From Pseudomonadota bacterium (GTDB lineage Bacteria > Pseudomonadota > Gammaproteobacteria > Burkholderiales > Burkholderiaceae_F), in the NCBI GenBank assembly GCA_029778535.1, contig JAKOQB010000143.1, positions 124,001-188,000 of the forward strand: a DNA stretch of 64,000 nt. The letters run 5' to 3'. The notes under the pieces were generated by a model that saw only the letters and a list, made by a program, of their open reading frames with translations, did not search any database and was not told the origin of the DNA. This document shows, one piece after another, positions 48,109 through 59,909 of the stretch. The translations under genes and the position numbers were made by a program. The first letter of the stretch is position 1, and each line of letters starts with the position of its first letter.

Positions 48109-49802
48109 TGAACGGCATTCGCTTCGCCCCGCGCGCATTCGATGCCGCCGCCGCGCAACGGCTCGCCGATGCGGGACTGCCGCGCGCGCTCGCGCGCGCG
48201 CTGGCCGCGCGCGGCGTGGCATCGATGCGCGACCTGACGCTCGCCACGCGCGACCTGATCGCGCCGCGCGAGCTGGCGCACGTCGAGGCGGCGGCGCGAC
48301 TGCTCGCCGACGCGATCGACGCCGGCCGCCGGATGACGATCGTCGCCGACTACGACTGCGACGGCGCCACCGCGTGCGCGGTCGCGCTGCGCGGACTGCG
48401 CGCACTCGGGGCGAACGTCGATTACCTGGTGCCGAACCGCTTCGAATACGGCTACGGCCTGACGCCCGAGATCGTGACGCTCGCCGCACAGCGCCGCCCC
48501 GACCTGCTGATCACGGTCGACAACGGCATCGCCAGCATCGACGGCGTGGCGCGCGCCAACGAACTGGGCATCGACGTGCTGATCACCGACCACCATCTGC
48601 CGGGCACGCGGCTGCCCGCCGCCGCGGCGATCGTCAATCCGAACCAGCCGGGCTGCGGCTTTCCCAGCAAGCATCTGGCCGGCGTCGGCGTGATGTTCTA
48701 CGTGCTGCTGGCGCTGCGCGCGGAACTTCGCGCGCGCGGGCGCTTCAGCGAGCCCGCGCAGCCGCGGCTGGACACGCTGCTCGACCTGGTCGCGCTGGGT
48801 ACGGTTGCCGACCTGGTGCGGCTCGACCTCAACAACCGCATCCTGGTCGCCGAGGGGCTCGCGCGCATCCGCGCCGGACGCATGCAGCCGGGGATCGCCG
48901 CGCTGTTCCAGGTCGCGGGCCGCGCGGCGCAACTGGCGCGTCCGCCCGACCTCGGCTTTGCGCTCGGACCGCGCATCAACGCCGCCGGCCGGCTCGCCGA
49001 CATGGCGACCGGGATCGAGTGTCTGCTCGCCGACGATTTCGACCGCGCGCTCGCGCTCGCGCGCCAGCTCGACGAACTGAACCGCGAGCGGCGCGCGATC
49101 GAGGTCGACATGCAGTTCGATGCGCTCGCCGAGCTGCAGGGCGCGGCGCCCGACGAGCGGCGCACGATCACCCTCTTCAACGAAGGCTGGCACCAGGGCG
49201 TGGTCGGGCTGGTCGCATCGCGCGTGAAGGAGAAATTCCATCGGCCGACGGTCGCGTGCGCGCGCGTCGACGAAGCGACGCTGCGCGGTTCGGGTCGCTC
49301 GATCGACGGCGTGCACCTGCGCGACACGCTCGACCTGGTGACCAAGCTCGCGCCGGCGCTGATCGACAAGTTCGGCGGTCACGCGATGGCCGCCGGCCTG
49401 ACGCTGCGCGCCGAGCATTACGAAGGCTTCGCGCGCGCGTTCGAGGAGGCCACGCGTGCGACCGCCGACGCGGCGCTGTTCCGGCGCACGGTCGCCACCG
49501 ACGGGCCGCTCGCGCCCGACGAGATTTCACTGGCGCTGGTCGAGGCGCTCGACCGCCAGGTCTGGGGCCAGGGCTTTCCGCCGCCGCTGTACGACAACGA
49601 ATTCGCGATCGTCGAGCAGCGACTGGTCAAGGACCAGCACCTGAAGCTCACGGTCGAGCTGCAGGGCCGGCGCTTCGGCGCGATGTGGTTCCGCCACACC
49701 GCGACGCTGCCGACGCGCGCGCGCCTCGCTTATCGGCCGGCTGCCGACGACTACCAGGGGCAGCGGCGCATGACGCTCGTCATCGAGCACGCGCTCGCGT
49801 AA
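48108..49802 (+). CDS. recJ: Single-stranded-DNA exonuclease RecJ
   Basis: 5'-3' exonuclease of the DHH superfamily that acts in recombination, mismatch and excision repair. The 564-residue protein has VADYDCDGATA (near 80), the DHH motif in ITDHHLPG (near 161) and the DHHA1 region with NEGWHQGVVGLVASR and FGGHAMAAG. A C-terminal OB-fold follows. ATG 48108 overlaps the stop of the upstream gene. It converges on the histidine kinase gene with a 9-nt gap. Confidence 0.97.
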   Translation: MNGIRFAPRAFDAAAAQRLADAGLPRALARALAARGVASMRDLTLATRDLIAPRELAHVEAAARLLADAIDAGRRMTIVADYDCDGATACAVALRGLRALGANVDYLVPNRFEYGYGLTPEIVTLAAQRRPDLLITVDNGIASIDGVARANELGIDVLITDHHLPGTRLPAAAAIVNPNQPGCGFPSKHLAGVGVMFYVLLALRAELRARGRFSEPAQPRLDTLLDLVALGTVADLVRLDLNNRILVAEGLARIRAGRMQPGIAALFQVAGRAAQLARPPDLGFALGPRINAAGRLADMATGIECLLADDFDRALALARQLDELNRERRAIEVDMQFDALAELQGAAPDERRTITLFNEGWHQGVVGLVASRVKEKFHRPTVACARVDEATLRGSGRSIDGVHLRDTLDLVTKLAPALIDKFGGHAMAAGLTLRAEHYEGFARAFEEATRATADAALFRRTVATDGPLAPDEISLALVEALDRQVWGQGFPPPLYDNEFAIVEQRLVKDQHLKLTVELQGRRFGAMWFRHTATLPTRARLAYRPAADDYQGQRRMTLVIEHALA

Positions 49803-49811
49803 CCGTCCGGG

Positions 49812-51749
<1,938 letters not shown>

Positions 51750-51852
51750 GGGCTCCCGAAGTCTTCCACCCACGCCGCCCGCCCGATGCGCTGAAAAGCG
51801 CCGGGAAATGCCCGCTCCCGGCGTCTAGGTACGTAGCCTGCGGCGGCGTTCC

Positions 51853-51858
51853 TATAAT
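51853..51858 (+). promoter_or_regulatory. prfB: -10 box of prfB
   Basis: A perfect TATAAT 23 nt before the prfB ATG, in the 132-bp gap to the divergent histidine kinase gene. No clear -35 box is found at 17 bp. Confidence 0.5.
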
Positions 51859-51881
51859 CAGCCCTTTCTCCGAGAGTACGC

Positions 51882-52986
51882 ATGGAGCCCGAACGCCTGA
51901 ACCAGCTCGCCGCCACGATCACGGATCTGAATGCTCGCGCGGCCGAGCTGCGGAGGTATCTTTGACGTCGATGCCAAGGCGCGGCGGCTGAGCCAGGTCG
52001 CGCGCGAACTCGAGAATCCGAACGTCTGGGACAACCCGAAGCAGGCGCAGGAACTCGGCAGGGAGAAGAAGCTGCTCGACGACGTGGTCGGCCGGATGGA
52101 ACGGCTGACCGGCGGGCTGCGCGATGCGCAGGAACTGTTCGAGATGGCGCGCGCCGACGACGACGACGCCACGCTGATCTCGATCGAGGCCGACGCGGCC
52201 GAGCTTGGCAAGGCGGTCGCCGAGATCGAGTTCCAGCGGATGTTCAGCAACCCGCTCGACCCCAACAACTGCTTCGTCGAGATCCAGGCCGGCGCCGGCG
52301 GCACCGAGGCGCAGGACTGGGCCAGCATGCTCGAGCGCATGTACCTGCGCTACGCCGAACGCAAGGGATTCAAGGCCGAGCTGCTCGACGAAACGCCGGG
52401 TGAGGTCGCCGGCATCAAGGGCGCGACGCTCAAGATCTCAGGCAGCTACGCGTACGGAACGCTGCGCACGGAAACCGGCATCCACCGGCTGGTGCGCAAG
52501 TCGCCGTTCGACTCCAACGCGCGCCGCCACACGTCGTTCGCCAGCGTGTTCGTCTACCCCGAGGTCGACGAGACCATCGAGATCGAGATCAATCCGGCCG
52601 ATCTGCGCATCGACGTGTATCGCGCCTCCGGCGCCGGCGGGCAGCACGTGAACAAGACCGAGTCGGCGGTGCGCATCACGCACCTGCCGAGCGGCATCGT
52701 GGTGCAGAGCCAGAACGACCGCAGCCAGCACCGCAATCGCGCCGAGTGCATGGCGATGCTGAAATCACGCCTGTACGAGCAGGAGCTGCGCAAGCGCATG
52801 GCCGAGCAGAGCAAGCTCGAGGAAGGCAAGACCGACATCGGCTGGGGCCATCAGATCCGCTCGTACGTGCTCGACCAGTCGCGCATCAAGGACCTGCGCA
52901 CGAACGTCGAGGTCGGCAACACGCAGGCCGTGCTCGACGGCGATCTCGATCAGTTCATCGAGGCGAGCCTGAAACAAGGCGTCTGA
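51882..52986 (+). CDS. prfB: Peptide chain release factor 2 with programmed frameshift
   Basis: RF2 reads UGA and UAA stop codons. The gene is split by its own regulatory frameshift: 27 codons from ATG 51882, then an in-frame TGA at 51963-51965. After a +1 slip at CTT, reading continues from GAC at 51964 to 52986. The product has 367 residues, the normal length. The stop-recognition SPF tripeptide (RKSPFDSN) and the catalytic GGQ ([10 protein letters not shown]) are intact. Low RF2 favours slipping, so RF2 sets its own level. A short-chain dehydrogenase gene follows 2 nt later. This is not a pseudogene. Confidence 0.97.
51951..51966 (+). promoter_or_regulatory. prfB: RF2 programmed +1 frameshift site
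   Basis: The bases CGG AGG TAT CTT TGA C form the classic RF2 site. An internal Shine-Dalgarno (GGAGG) lies 3 nt before the slippery CTT, followed by TGA and a C, a poor termination context. The reading frame is closed in frame 0 and continues perfectly in +1. Confidence 0.95.
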
Positions 52987-52988
52987 CC

Positions 52989-53741
52989 ATGGACCTGTAC
53001 ATCATCACCGGCGCGTCGCGCGGACTGGGCCGCGCGATGGCGCAGCAACTGATCGCGCGCGACCGCACGCTGCTGACCGTCGCGCGCCACCCGGATCGGT
53101 CGCTCGAAGAGCTCGCCGCGGCGGCCGGAGCGCACCTGACGCAATGGGCGCTCGACCTGACGCATGACGTGGGCGTGGCCGCGCGGCTGGAGGCGTGGTT
53201 GCACCAGCAGGCGAGCCGCAAGCACGCGACCGCGACGCTGATCAACAATGCCGGGCTGCTCGGCCGCGTCGGGCCGGTCGACGCGATGGAGGCGGAAGAA
53301 CTCGCTGCCGTGCTGCGCGTCGACCTCGAGGCGCCGCTGGTGCTGACCGCCGCATTCCTGCGCGCGACGCGGCACTGGCAGGCGCAGCGGCGCGTGCTGA
53401 ACATCTCCTCGGGCGCGGGCCGGCGCGCGATCGCAGGCTGGGCCGCGTACTGCGCGGCCAAGGCCGGGATCGATCACTTTACCCGCGTCGCCGCGCAGGA
53501 CGAGAAGCTGCGACCGAATCCGGCGCAGATCGTATCGCTCGCGCCCGGCGTGATCGACACCGACATGCAGGCCGCGCTGCGCGCGTCCGATGCAAGCGGA
53601 TTCCCCGACCTTCCGCGCTTCGTCGAACTGAAGGAAAGCGGACAGCTCGCCGACGTGAACTCGGCGGCGGCGCGCTGCCTCGCTTACCTGTCGCGACCCG
53701 ACTTCGGCGCCAATCCGGTCGCCGACGTGCGCGACGCCTGA
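52989..53741 (+). CDS. Short-chain dehydrogenase/reductase
   Basis: A 250-residue SDR with cofactor motif TGASRGLG (7-14), NNAG, SSGAGR with the catalytic serine and the active-site Tyr-x3-Lys in YCAAKAG. The sequence resembles the sepiapterin/benzil reductase-like group, but the substrate cannot be named. It starts 2 nt after prfB and ends 13 nt before lysS, so it sits inside an otherwise widespread prfB-lysS pair and should be co-transcribed with both. Confidence 0.88.
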   Translation: MDLYIITGASRGLGRAMAQQLIARDRTLLTVARHPDRSLEELAAAAGAHLTQWALDLTHDVGVAARLEAWLHQQASRKHATATLINNAGLLGRVGPVDAMEAEELAAVLRVDLEAPLVLTAAFLRATRHWQAQRRVLNISSGAGRRAIAGWAAYCAAKAGIDHFTRVAAQDEKLRPNPAQIVSLAPGVIDTDMQAALRASDASGFPDLPRFVELKESGQLADVNSAAARCLAYLSRPDFGANPVADVRDA

Positions 53742-53754
53742 CAAGAAGAACCCG

Positions 53755-55263
53755 ATGACCGACACGACTCCGCCGCTGCACGACGAGAACCAGATCATCG
53801 CCGAGCGGCGCGCCAAGCTCGCGCGCCTGCGCACCGCCGGCCCGGCCTTCGCCAACGACTTCACGCGCACTCACCATGCCGGCGAGCTGCAGGCCAAGTA
53901 CGGCAACGCGGAGCGGGAAACGCTGGCGAAGGAGAAGATCGAGGTCGCGCTGGCCGGCCGCATGATGCTCAAGCGGGTGATGGGCAAGGCGAGCTTCGCG
54001 ACCGTGCAGGACGGCTCCGGCCGCATCCAGTTCTACATCGCCGACGACGACACCGGCCGCGACGCGCACGAGGCGTTCAAGGGCTGGGATATCGGCGACA
54101 TCGTGGCTGCGCGCGGGGAGCTGTTCAAGACGCAAAAGGGCGAACTGTCGGTGCGCTGCCGGCAGATCCGGCTGCTGGCGAAATCGCTACGCCCGCTGCC
54201 GGACAAGTTCCACGGGCTGGAGGACAAGGAGAGCCGCTACCGGCAGCGCTACGTCGACCTGATGATGAACGAGGCGACCCGCGCCGTCTTCGTCACGCGC
54301 AGCAAGGCGATCGCGGCGATGCGCGCGTTCATGGTCGACAACGGCTTCCTCGAGGTCGAGACGCCGATGCTGCAGGTGATCCCGGGCGGCGCGGCGGCCA
54401 AGCCGTTCGTCACGCACCATAACGCGCTCGGCATCGACATGTTCCTGCGCATCGCGCCGGAGCTGTTCCTGAAGCGGCTGGTGGTCGGCGGGTTCGAGCG
54501 CGTGTTTGAGATCAACCGCAACTTCCGCAACGAGGGCCTGTCGCCGCGCCACAACCCCGAATTCACGATGTTGGAGTTCTACGCCGCATACCACGACTAC
54601 CGGTGGCTGATGAGCTTCACCGAAGAACTGCTGCGCGAGACCGCGATCCGCGCCACCGGAAGCGCGGTGCTGAACTACCAGGGCCACGCGATCGATCTTT
54701 CGAAGCCGTTCGCGCGCCTGACCATCGTCGAGGCGATTCGCGCTCATGCGCCGCACTACGGCGACGCGCAGCTCGCCGACGCGGAGTACCTGCACGCGGA
54801 ACTGGCGCGGCTCGGCAGCACGCATTCGAGGGAAGCGGGGCTGGGCGCGCTGCAGCTCGCGCTGTTCGAGGAAGTCGCGGAGTCGAAGCTGATCCAGCCG
54901 ACCTACATCGTCGACTACCCGGTCGAGGTGTCGCCGCTGGCGCGCGCCTCCGACACGCGGCCCGGCATCACCGAACGCTTCGAGCTGTTCATCACCGGGC
55001 GCGAGATGGCCAACGGATTTTCCGAGCTGAACGACCCGGAGGACCAGGCCGCGCGCTTCGCCGAGCAGGCGAAAGCAAAGGAAGCCGGCGATGAGGAGGC
55101 GATGTACTACGACGCCGACTACGTGCGCGCGCTCGAGTACGGCATGCCGCCGGCGGCGGGTTGCGGCGTCGGCATCGATCGCTTCGTGATGCTGCTGACC
55201 GACGCGCCGAGCATCCGCGACGTGATCCTGTTCCCGCACATGCGGCCCGAAGAGCGCGCGTGA
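53755..55263 (+). CDS. lysS: Lysyl-tRNA synthetase, class II
   Basis: Charges tRNA-Lys. The 502-residue protein has an N-terminal OB-fold anticodon-binding domain (about 60-150), the class II core with motif 2 ([20 protein letters not shown]) and motif 3 ([14 protein letters not shown]), and the typical [15 protein letters not shown]. It starts 13 nt after the SDR gene, and its stop overlaps the next GTG start (GTGA). Confidence 0.98.
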   Translation: MTDTTPPLHDENQIIAERRAKLARLRTAGPAFANDFTRTHHAGELQAKYGNAERETLAKEKIEVALAGRMMLKRVMGKASFATVQDGSGRIQFYIADDDTGRDAHEAFKGWDIGDIVAARGELFKTQKGELSVRCRQIRLLAKSLRPLPDKFHGLEDKESRYRQRYVDLMMNEATRAVFVTRSKAIAAMRAFMVDNGFLEVETPMLQVIPGGAAAKPFVTHHNALGIDMFLRIAPELFLKRLVVGGFERVFEINRNFRNEGLSPRHNPEFTMLEFYAAYHDYRWLMSFTEELLRETAIRATGSAVLNYQGHAIDLSKPFARLTIVEAIRAHAPHYGDAQLADAEYLHAELARLGSTHSREAGLGALQLALFEEVAESKLIQPTYIVDYPVEVSPLARASDTRPGITERFELFITGREMANGFSELNDPEDQAARFAEQAKAKEAGDEEAMYYDADYVRALEYGMPPAAGCGVGIDRFVMLLTDAPSIRDVILFPHMRPEERA

Positions 55264-56057
55264 ACCGCGAGCGGCTGCAGGCGCTGCAGGCAGGGCTGCT
55301 GGTGCGCGCGCGGCAGCCGGCGCCGCCCGACTGGCTGCCGGTGGTCATGGCAGGCACCGAGGTCGGCATCGCGCATCCGGACGTCGCCGGCTTTCTCGCC
55401 ACGCGCGAGCCGCGTTTCGTGCTGCTCGACTACCGGCTCGTGCTCGACGACGCCGACCTCGACGCGCGTGCCCGCACCGCCCTGCTCTTCGAAGCGGCGG
55501 CACGGCTGCGCGATGCCGGGCTGCTGCGCGGCTGGCGCGACGAGGCGCTCGACATCCGCGCGCCGCCGGACGCGGCGCCGATCGCGACGATCGAGCGCGC
55601 GGCCTGCCGCACGCTCGGCATCACGACGACCGCGGTGCACCTGAACGCGTTCACGCCGGCCGGCGACATGGTGGTAGCGCTACGCGCCGTGCACAAGCAG
55701 ATCGATCCGGGACGGTGGGACAACCTGGTCGGCGGCATGGTGCCGGCGGGCGAAAGCGAACTCGACGCGCTGGCGCGCGAGGCGCACGAGGAAGCGGGAC
55801 TCGACCTTGCGACGCTCGCGGTCACCCGCGGCGGCCGCGTGCACGTGACGCGCGTCGTGCCGGAGGGTTTCCAGTCCGAGATCGTGCAGGTGTTCGACGC
55901 GGTGCTGCCGCCGCACGCGCTGCCGCGCAACCTCGACGGAGAAGTGGAAGCGATCGAATTCCGTCCGGTCGAGGCCGTCGTCGCCGCGATCGAGCGCGAC
56001 GAGTTCACGCTCGAATCGGCGCTGGTCGCGCTCGACGCGCTGCTGCGGCGGCTCTGA
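55260..56057 (+). CDS. Nudix hydrolase with DUF4743 domain
   Basis: A 265-residue protein with an N-terminal DUF4743-like region (about 1-115) and a Nudix domain. The Nudix box [24 protein letters not shown] is at about 157-180 with all catalytic Glu and Arg positions; [11 protein letters not shown] precedes it. Eukaryotic and bacterial relatives include thiamine-diphosphate-related pyrophosphohydrolases, but the substrate here is unproven. GTG 55260 overlaps the lysS stop, implying coupling. Confidence 0.87.
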   Translation: MNRERLQALQAGLLVRARQPAPPDWLPVVMAGTEVGIAHPDVAGFLATREPRFVLLDYRLVLDDADLDARARTALLFEAAARLRDAGLLRGWRDEALDIRAPPDAAPIATIERAACRTLGITTTAVHLNAFTPAGDMVVALRAVHKQIDPGRWDNLVGGMVPAGESELDALAREAHEEAGLDLATLAVTRGGRVHVTRVVPEGFQSEIVQVFDAVLPPHALPRNLDGEVEAIEFRPVEAVVAAIERDEFTLESALVALDALLRRL

Positions 56058-56075
56058 CCGCGCGCCCGGCGCAGC

Positions 56076-56273
56076 CTACTCGGCCGCCTCCTCGATCCAA
56101 GCCTGCTGGATCGCCTCGAGGATCTTCTCGCCCGAGTGCCTGGGGTCGTCGTCGAAGCCGGGCAGCGCCAGGACCCAGTTGTACAGGTCGACGAAGTTCA
56201 CGTAGCGCGGGTCGACGTCAGGATGCTTGTCGGCCAGCGCGATCGCGATCTGCAGCGATTCGGTCCACTTCAT
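56076..56273 (-). CDS. iscX: Fe-S cluster assembly protein IscX
   Basis: A 65-residue acidic protein (MKWTESLQIAIALADKHPD) that binds IscS and modulates cluster assembly as a frataxin-like adaptor. DPRYVNFVDLYNWVLALPGF is the family core. ATG 56273 overlaps the fdx stop by 4 nt. It is the last gene of the isc operon. Confidence 0.95.
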   Translation of the reverse strand: MKWTESLQIAIALADKHPDVDPRYVNFVDLYNWVLALPGFDDDPRHSGEKILEAIQQAWIEEAAE

Positions 56274-56611
56274 CCGTGCCCCTCCTTGATCTGATTGATC
56301 GAGTATTTCGGGATCTCGATCAACAGGTCCGCGTCGTCGACGATCGCCTGGCACGACAGGCGCGACTGGGGCGTCAGCCCCCACGCCTTGTCGAGCAGGT
56401 CGTCCTCGTCCTCGTCCGACGGGTTCAGCGTTTCGAATCCCCGGCGCACGATCACGTGGCAGGTGGTGCACGCGCACGACAGCTCGCACGCGTGCTCGAT
56501 CTCGATGTCGTGATCGAGCAGGTTGCGGCAGATGCTGACGCCCTTCTTCGCGTCGATCTCGGCGCCCTCGGGGCAGATGTCCGCGTGCGGCAGGATGGTG
56601 ATCTTCGGCAT
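56270..56611 (-). CDS. fdx: ISC-type [2Fe-2S] ferredoxin
   Basis: Electron donor for IscS/IscU-dependent cluster assembly. The 113-residue protein has the adrenodoxin-type ligand pattern: Cys42, Cys48, Cys51 (ACELSCACTTC) and a fourth Cys near 87 (RLSCQAI). The acidic patch SDEDEDDLLDKAWGL is typical. It lies between hscA (2-nt gap) and iscX. Confidence 0.97.
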   Translation of the reverse strand: MPKITILPHADICPEGAEIDAKKGVSICRNLLDHDIEIEHACELSCACTTCHVIVRRGFETLNPSDEDEDDLLDKAWGLTPQSRLSCQAIVDDADLLIEIPKYSINQIKEGHG

Positions 56612-56613
56612 CG

Positions 56614-58482
56614 CTACTTGATCGCAATGTCCTCGACCCTGCGCCCCGCGAGCGCAGCGCGGATCGAGCGGTCCATGCGGTGCGCCGCGAATTCGTCGGT
56701 CGCTTCGGCGAGCGCGGCCACCGCGCGCTTGATCGCGTCCGCGTCGTCGCCGCGTTCGGCCGCGGCCAGCTCCGTCATGCGCGCGTCGATCCGCGCGCGT
56801 TCCTCGGCCGACAGCAGGTCGCCGTCGGCGGCGAGCGCCGCCTGCGTCGCCGCCAGCAGGCGCTCGGCATCGACCTGCTGCTCGCGCAGCATGCGCAGCG
56901 CGACGTCGGTGCCGGCGGCGTCCATCGATTCGCGCAGCATGCGCGCGATGTCGTCGTCGCCCAGCCCGTACGACGGCTTAACCGTCACCGACGCCTCGAC
57001 GCCGCTCGTGGTCTCGCGCGCGGAAACCGCCAGCAGCCCGTCGGCATCGACCTGGAACGTGACGCGGATGCGAGCGGCACCGGCGACCATCGGCGGGATG
57101 CCGCGCAGCTCGAAACGCGCGAGCGAGCGGCAGTCGCTGACCAGTTCCCGTTCCCCCTGCACGACGTGGATCGCCATCGCCGTCTGGCCGTCGCGGAAGG
57201 TGGTGAATTCCTGTGCGCGCGCGATCGGGATCGTCGAATTGCGCGGGATGATCTTCTCGACCAGTCCGCCCATCGTCTCGAGCCCGAGCGACAGCGGGAT
57301 CACGTCGAGCAGCAGCCAGTCGTCGCTGGCGCGATTGCCGGCCAGCATGTTCGCCTGCAGCGCGGCGCCGATCGCGACCACCCGGTCGGGATCGATGTCG
57401 GTCAGCGGTTCGGTCTCGAAGAGATCCCGCACCGCCTTGCGCACGTGCGGCATCCGCGTCGCGCCGCCGACCATCACCACGCCCTTCACGTCGGCATGCT
57501 TGAGCTTCGCGTCGCGCAAAGCGCGGCGGGTGGCGTCGAGCGTCTTGGCCACCAGATGCTGCGTCATCGCGGCAAAGCTGTCGGCGCTGATCGTCAGGTT
57601 GATCCAGTGCCCGTTCGACAGCCGCGCCTGCATCGTCGTGGTCGATTTCGTCGACAGCGTCTCCTTCGCGCTGCGCGCCTTGACCGTCAGCAGCCGCTGG
57701 TCCTGTGGCTCGAGCAGCGACACGTTGGCCTGCTCGAGCGCCCAGCAGTACAGGCGATGGTCGAAGTCGTCGCCGCCGAGCGCGGAGTCGCCGCCGGTCG
57801 AAAGCACCTCGAACACACCCTTGGTGAGTCGCAGGATCGAGATGTCGAACGTGCCTCCGCCAAGGTCGTACACCGCGTAGATGCCCTCGGCCGCGTTATC
57901 CAGACCATAGGCGAGCGCCGCCGCCGTCGGCTCGTTCAGCAGGCGCAGCACGTTCAGCCCCGCGAGCCGTGCCGCGTCGCGCGTGGCCTGGCGCTGCGCG
58001 TCGTCGAAATACGCGGGTACCGTCACCACCGCACCGACGAGCTCGCCGCCGAGCGCGGCCTCCGCGCGCAAGCGCAGCGTCTTCAGGATCTCGGACGACA
58101 CCTCGACCGGGCTCTTGATGCCGGCAACGGTCTTGATCTGCAGCATCCCCGGCGCGTCGACGAAGTCGTACGGCAGGTTCTCCACGTGCTCGACGTCCTT
58201 GACGCCGCGGCCCATGAAGCGCTTGACCGACACGATCGTGTTGCGCGGGTCGCTCGCCTGGTGCTGCTGCGCCTCGAAACCGACCTCGACGCCGCCGTCG
58301 GCGCGATAGCGGACGATCGACGGCAGCAGCGGCCGGCCGTGCTCGTCGGCGATCACCTCGGCGACGCTGTGGCGCACGGTGGCGACCAGTGAATTGGTCG
58401 TGCCCAGATCGATGCCGACGGCGAGCCGATGCTCGTGCGGCGCGGTCGACATGCCGGGTTCGGCGATCTGCAGCAGCGCCAT
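56614..58482 (-). CDS. hscA: Fe-S assembly Hsp70 chaperone HscA
   Basis: Specialised DnaK homologue that with HscB releases clusters from IscU by recognising its LPPVK motif. The 622-residue protein has the actin-like ATPase domain ([16 protein letters not shown] near residue 20; [12 protein letters not shown]) and a substrate-binding domain (about 400-620). ATG 58482 ([10 protein letters not shown]) is the family start. It follows hscB by 5 nt. Confidence 0.97.
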   Translation of the reverse strand: MALLQIAEPGMSTAPHEHRLAVGIDLGTTNSLVATVRHSVAEVIADEHGRPLLPSIVRYRADGGVEVGFEAQQHQASDPRNTIVSVKRFMGRGVKDVEHVENLPYDFVDAPGMLQIKTVAGIKSPVEVSSEILKTLRLRAEAALGGELVGAVVTVPAYFDDAQRQATRDAARLAGLNVLRLLNEPTAAALAYGLDNAAEGIYAVYDLGGGTFDISILRLTKGVFEVLSTGGDSALGGDDFDHRLYCWALEQANVSLLEPQDQRLLTVKARSAKETLSTKSTTTMQARLSNGHWINLTISADSFAAMTQHLVAKTLDATRRALRDAKLKHADVKGVVMVGGATRMPHVRKAVRDLFETEPLTDIDPDRVVAIGAALQANMLAGNRASDDWLLLDVIPLSLGLETMGGLVEKIIPRNSTIPIARAQEFTTFRDGQTAMAIHVVQGERELVSDCRSLARFELRGIPPMVAGAARIRVTFQVDADGLLAVSARETTSGVEASVTVKPSYGLGDDDIARMLRESMDAAGTDVALRMLREQQVDAERLLAATQAALAADGDLLSAEERARIDARMTELAAAERGDDADAIKRAVAALAEATDEFAAHRMDRSIRAALAGRRVEDIAIK

Positions 58483-58487
58483 GCGAT

Positions 58488-59036
58488 TCAGCCGGCGTTG
58501 GAAGGCAGCACGACCGGGGCGTGGCGCACGTGCTCGATTTCGTCGCGCATCTTGTCGACGAACATCAGCTGTCGCACCAGTGCGGCGGCGCGTGTGAAAT
58601 CGCGTTCGGCGTCGATCGCCTGCGCGAGCTCGTCGAGGAGGCCGGCGCGCGCGGTTTCGGTCTGACGCGCGACCGCATCGAGCGCGCGCGGATCCGAAGC
58701 CGCGACGGCCTCGGCGAGCGCCTCGCGCCATTCGAGCTGCTGCATCAGGAACGCCGGCGGCATCGCCGTGTTCGATTCGGTGCCGAGTGCCACGCCGTTG
58801 AGCTCGCACAGATAGGCGGCCCGCCGCACCGGCGAGCGCAGCGTCTGCAGCGCCTCGTTGGCGCGCGCGGCCCATTGCATGGCGATGCGCCGTTCCGCCG
58901 CTGCGGCGGACACGAAGCGGTCCGGGTGCACCTTGTCCTGCACGCGCTTGTAGGCGGCGTCGAGCAGCTTGGCATCAAGCGCAAAGCGCGGCTCAACGCC
59001 GAAGAGCGCGAAATGATCCGGGATGCTGCTGGTCAT
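58488..59036 (-). CDS. hscB: Fe-S assembly co-chaperone HscB
   Basis: J-domain protein that brings IscU to HscA and stimulates its ATPase. The 182-residue protein has the J domain with HPD at residues 37-39 (VHPDRF) and a C-terminal three-helix IscU-binding domain (about 95-175). A terminator-like hairpin ends 10 nt before its start (59047-59086). Confidence 0.95.
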   Translation of the reverse strand: MTSSIPDHFALFGVEPRFALDAKLLDAAYKRVQDKVHPDRFVSAAAAERRIAMQWAARANEALQTLRSPVRRAAYLCELNGVALGTESNTAMPPAFLMQQLEWREALAEAVAASDPRALDAVARQTETARAGLLDELAQAIDAERDFTRAAALVRQLMFVDKMRDEIEHVRHAPVVLPSNAG

Positions 59037-59046
59037 TTTGGAAATG

Positions 59047-59086
59047 AAAAAGCGGCTGCCGGGTCGATACGCCGTCGGCCAGCCGC
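59047..59086 (-). terminator. Terminator-like hairpin inside the isc operon
   Basis: In the 87-bp gap between iscA and hscB the minus strand carries GCGGCTG paired with CAGCCGC (7 bp) around a 21-nt loop, followed directly by TTTTT. It ends 10 nt upstream of the hscB ATG. It probably lowers expression of hscBA-fdx-iscX relative to iscRSUA. Confidence 0.6.
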
Positions 59087-59123
59087 GTGGTCGGGTGAGA
59101 CTCGGAACGGGGCGTCGCGCCGT

Positions 59124-59447
59124 TTACACCCGGAACGACTCGCCGCAGCCGCAGCGGTCCTTTTCCCTCGGGTTGTTGAACTTGAACCCCTGGTTCAGCC
59201 CTTCGCGCACGAAGTCCAGTTCGGTGCCGTCCAGATACGCGAGGCTCTTCGGATCGACGAAGATGCGCACGCCGTGACTCTCGAACTGCTGGTCCTCGGG
59301 ATTGGCGGCATCGGCATACTCGAGCTTGTACGCCATTCCCGAGCATCCGGTCGTGCGCACGCCGAGGCGCAGGCCGAGTCCCTTGCCGCGCTTGGCGATG
59401 AAATCGGCAACGTGGCTTGCCGCGCGCTCCGTCATCGTGACGGCCAT
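59124..59447 (-). CDS. iscA: A-type Fe-S carrier IscA
   Basis: Accepts and passes on Fe-S clusters. The 107-residue protein has the three conserved cysteines of the family: Cys35 (TTGCSGMAY) and Cys99 and Cys101 (DRCGCGESF). ATG 59447 fits the family. It follows iscU by 32 nt. Confidence 0.97.
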   Translation of the reverse strand: MAVTMTERAASHVADFIAKRGKGLGLRLGVRTTGCSGMAYKLEYADAANPEDQQFESHGVRIFVDPKSLAYLDGTELDFVREGLNQGFKFNNPREKDRCGCGESFRV

Positions 59448-59479
59448 AGCTTCACTCCCTCTTTCTGCGGGCGCGGCCC

Positions 59480-59893
59480 TCAGGCCGCCTTCTGCTGCTC
59501 GACCGGCTGGTCGAGGCCGTGCTTCTTCCGGTAATCGTTGATCGCGGCCTTGATCGCGTCCTCGGCCAGGATCGAGCAGTGGATCTTGACCGGCGGCAGC
59601 GCGAGTTCCTCGGCGATCTGCGTGTTGCGGATCGTCATAGCCTGATCGAGCGTCTTGCCCTTGACCCATTCGGTGACCAGCGACGACGAAGCGATCGCCG
59701 AGCCGCAGCCGTAGGTCTTGAAGCGGGCGTCTTCGATCACGCCCTGCGGGTTGACCTTGATCTGCAGCTTCATCACGTCGCCGCACGCCGGCGCGCCGAC
59801 CATGCCGGTGCCGACCGCGGCGTCGCTCTTGTCGAACGAGCCGACGTTGCGTGGGTTCTCGTAGTGATCGATGACTTTCTGGCTGTACGACAT
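59480..59893 (-). CDS. iscU: Fe-S cluster scaffold IscU
   Basis: Scaffold on which [2Fe-2S] and [4Fe-4S] clusters are built. The 137-residue protein has the ligand cysteines Cys37 (PACGD), Cys63 (YGCGSA) and Cys106 (KIHCSILA), and the HscA-recognition motif LPPVK at 99-103. ATG 59893 (MSYSQKVID) is the family start. It lies 16 nt after iscS. Confidence 0.98.
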   Translation of the reverse strand: MSYSQKVIDHYENPRNVGSFDKSDAAVGTGMVGAPACGDVMKLQIKVNPQGVIEDARFKTYGCGSAIASSSLVTEWVKGKTLDQAMTIRNTQIAEELALPPVKIHCSILAEDAIKAAINDYRKKHGLDQPVEQQKAA

Positions 59894-59909
59894 GACGTTT
59901 CCTCTGTCC

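Noticed and set aside
51882-51965. In-frame TGA early in prfB, suggesting a pseudogene
   Set aside because: It is the programmed RF2 frameshift site with all canonical elements, and the +1 frame gives an intact protein.
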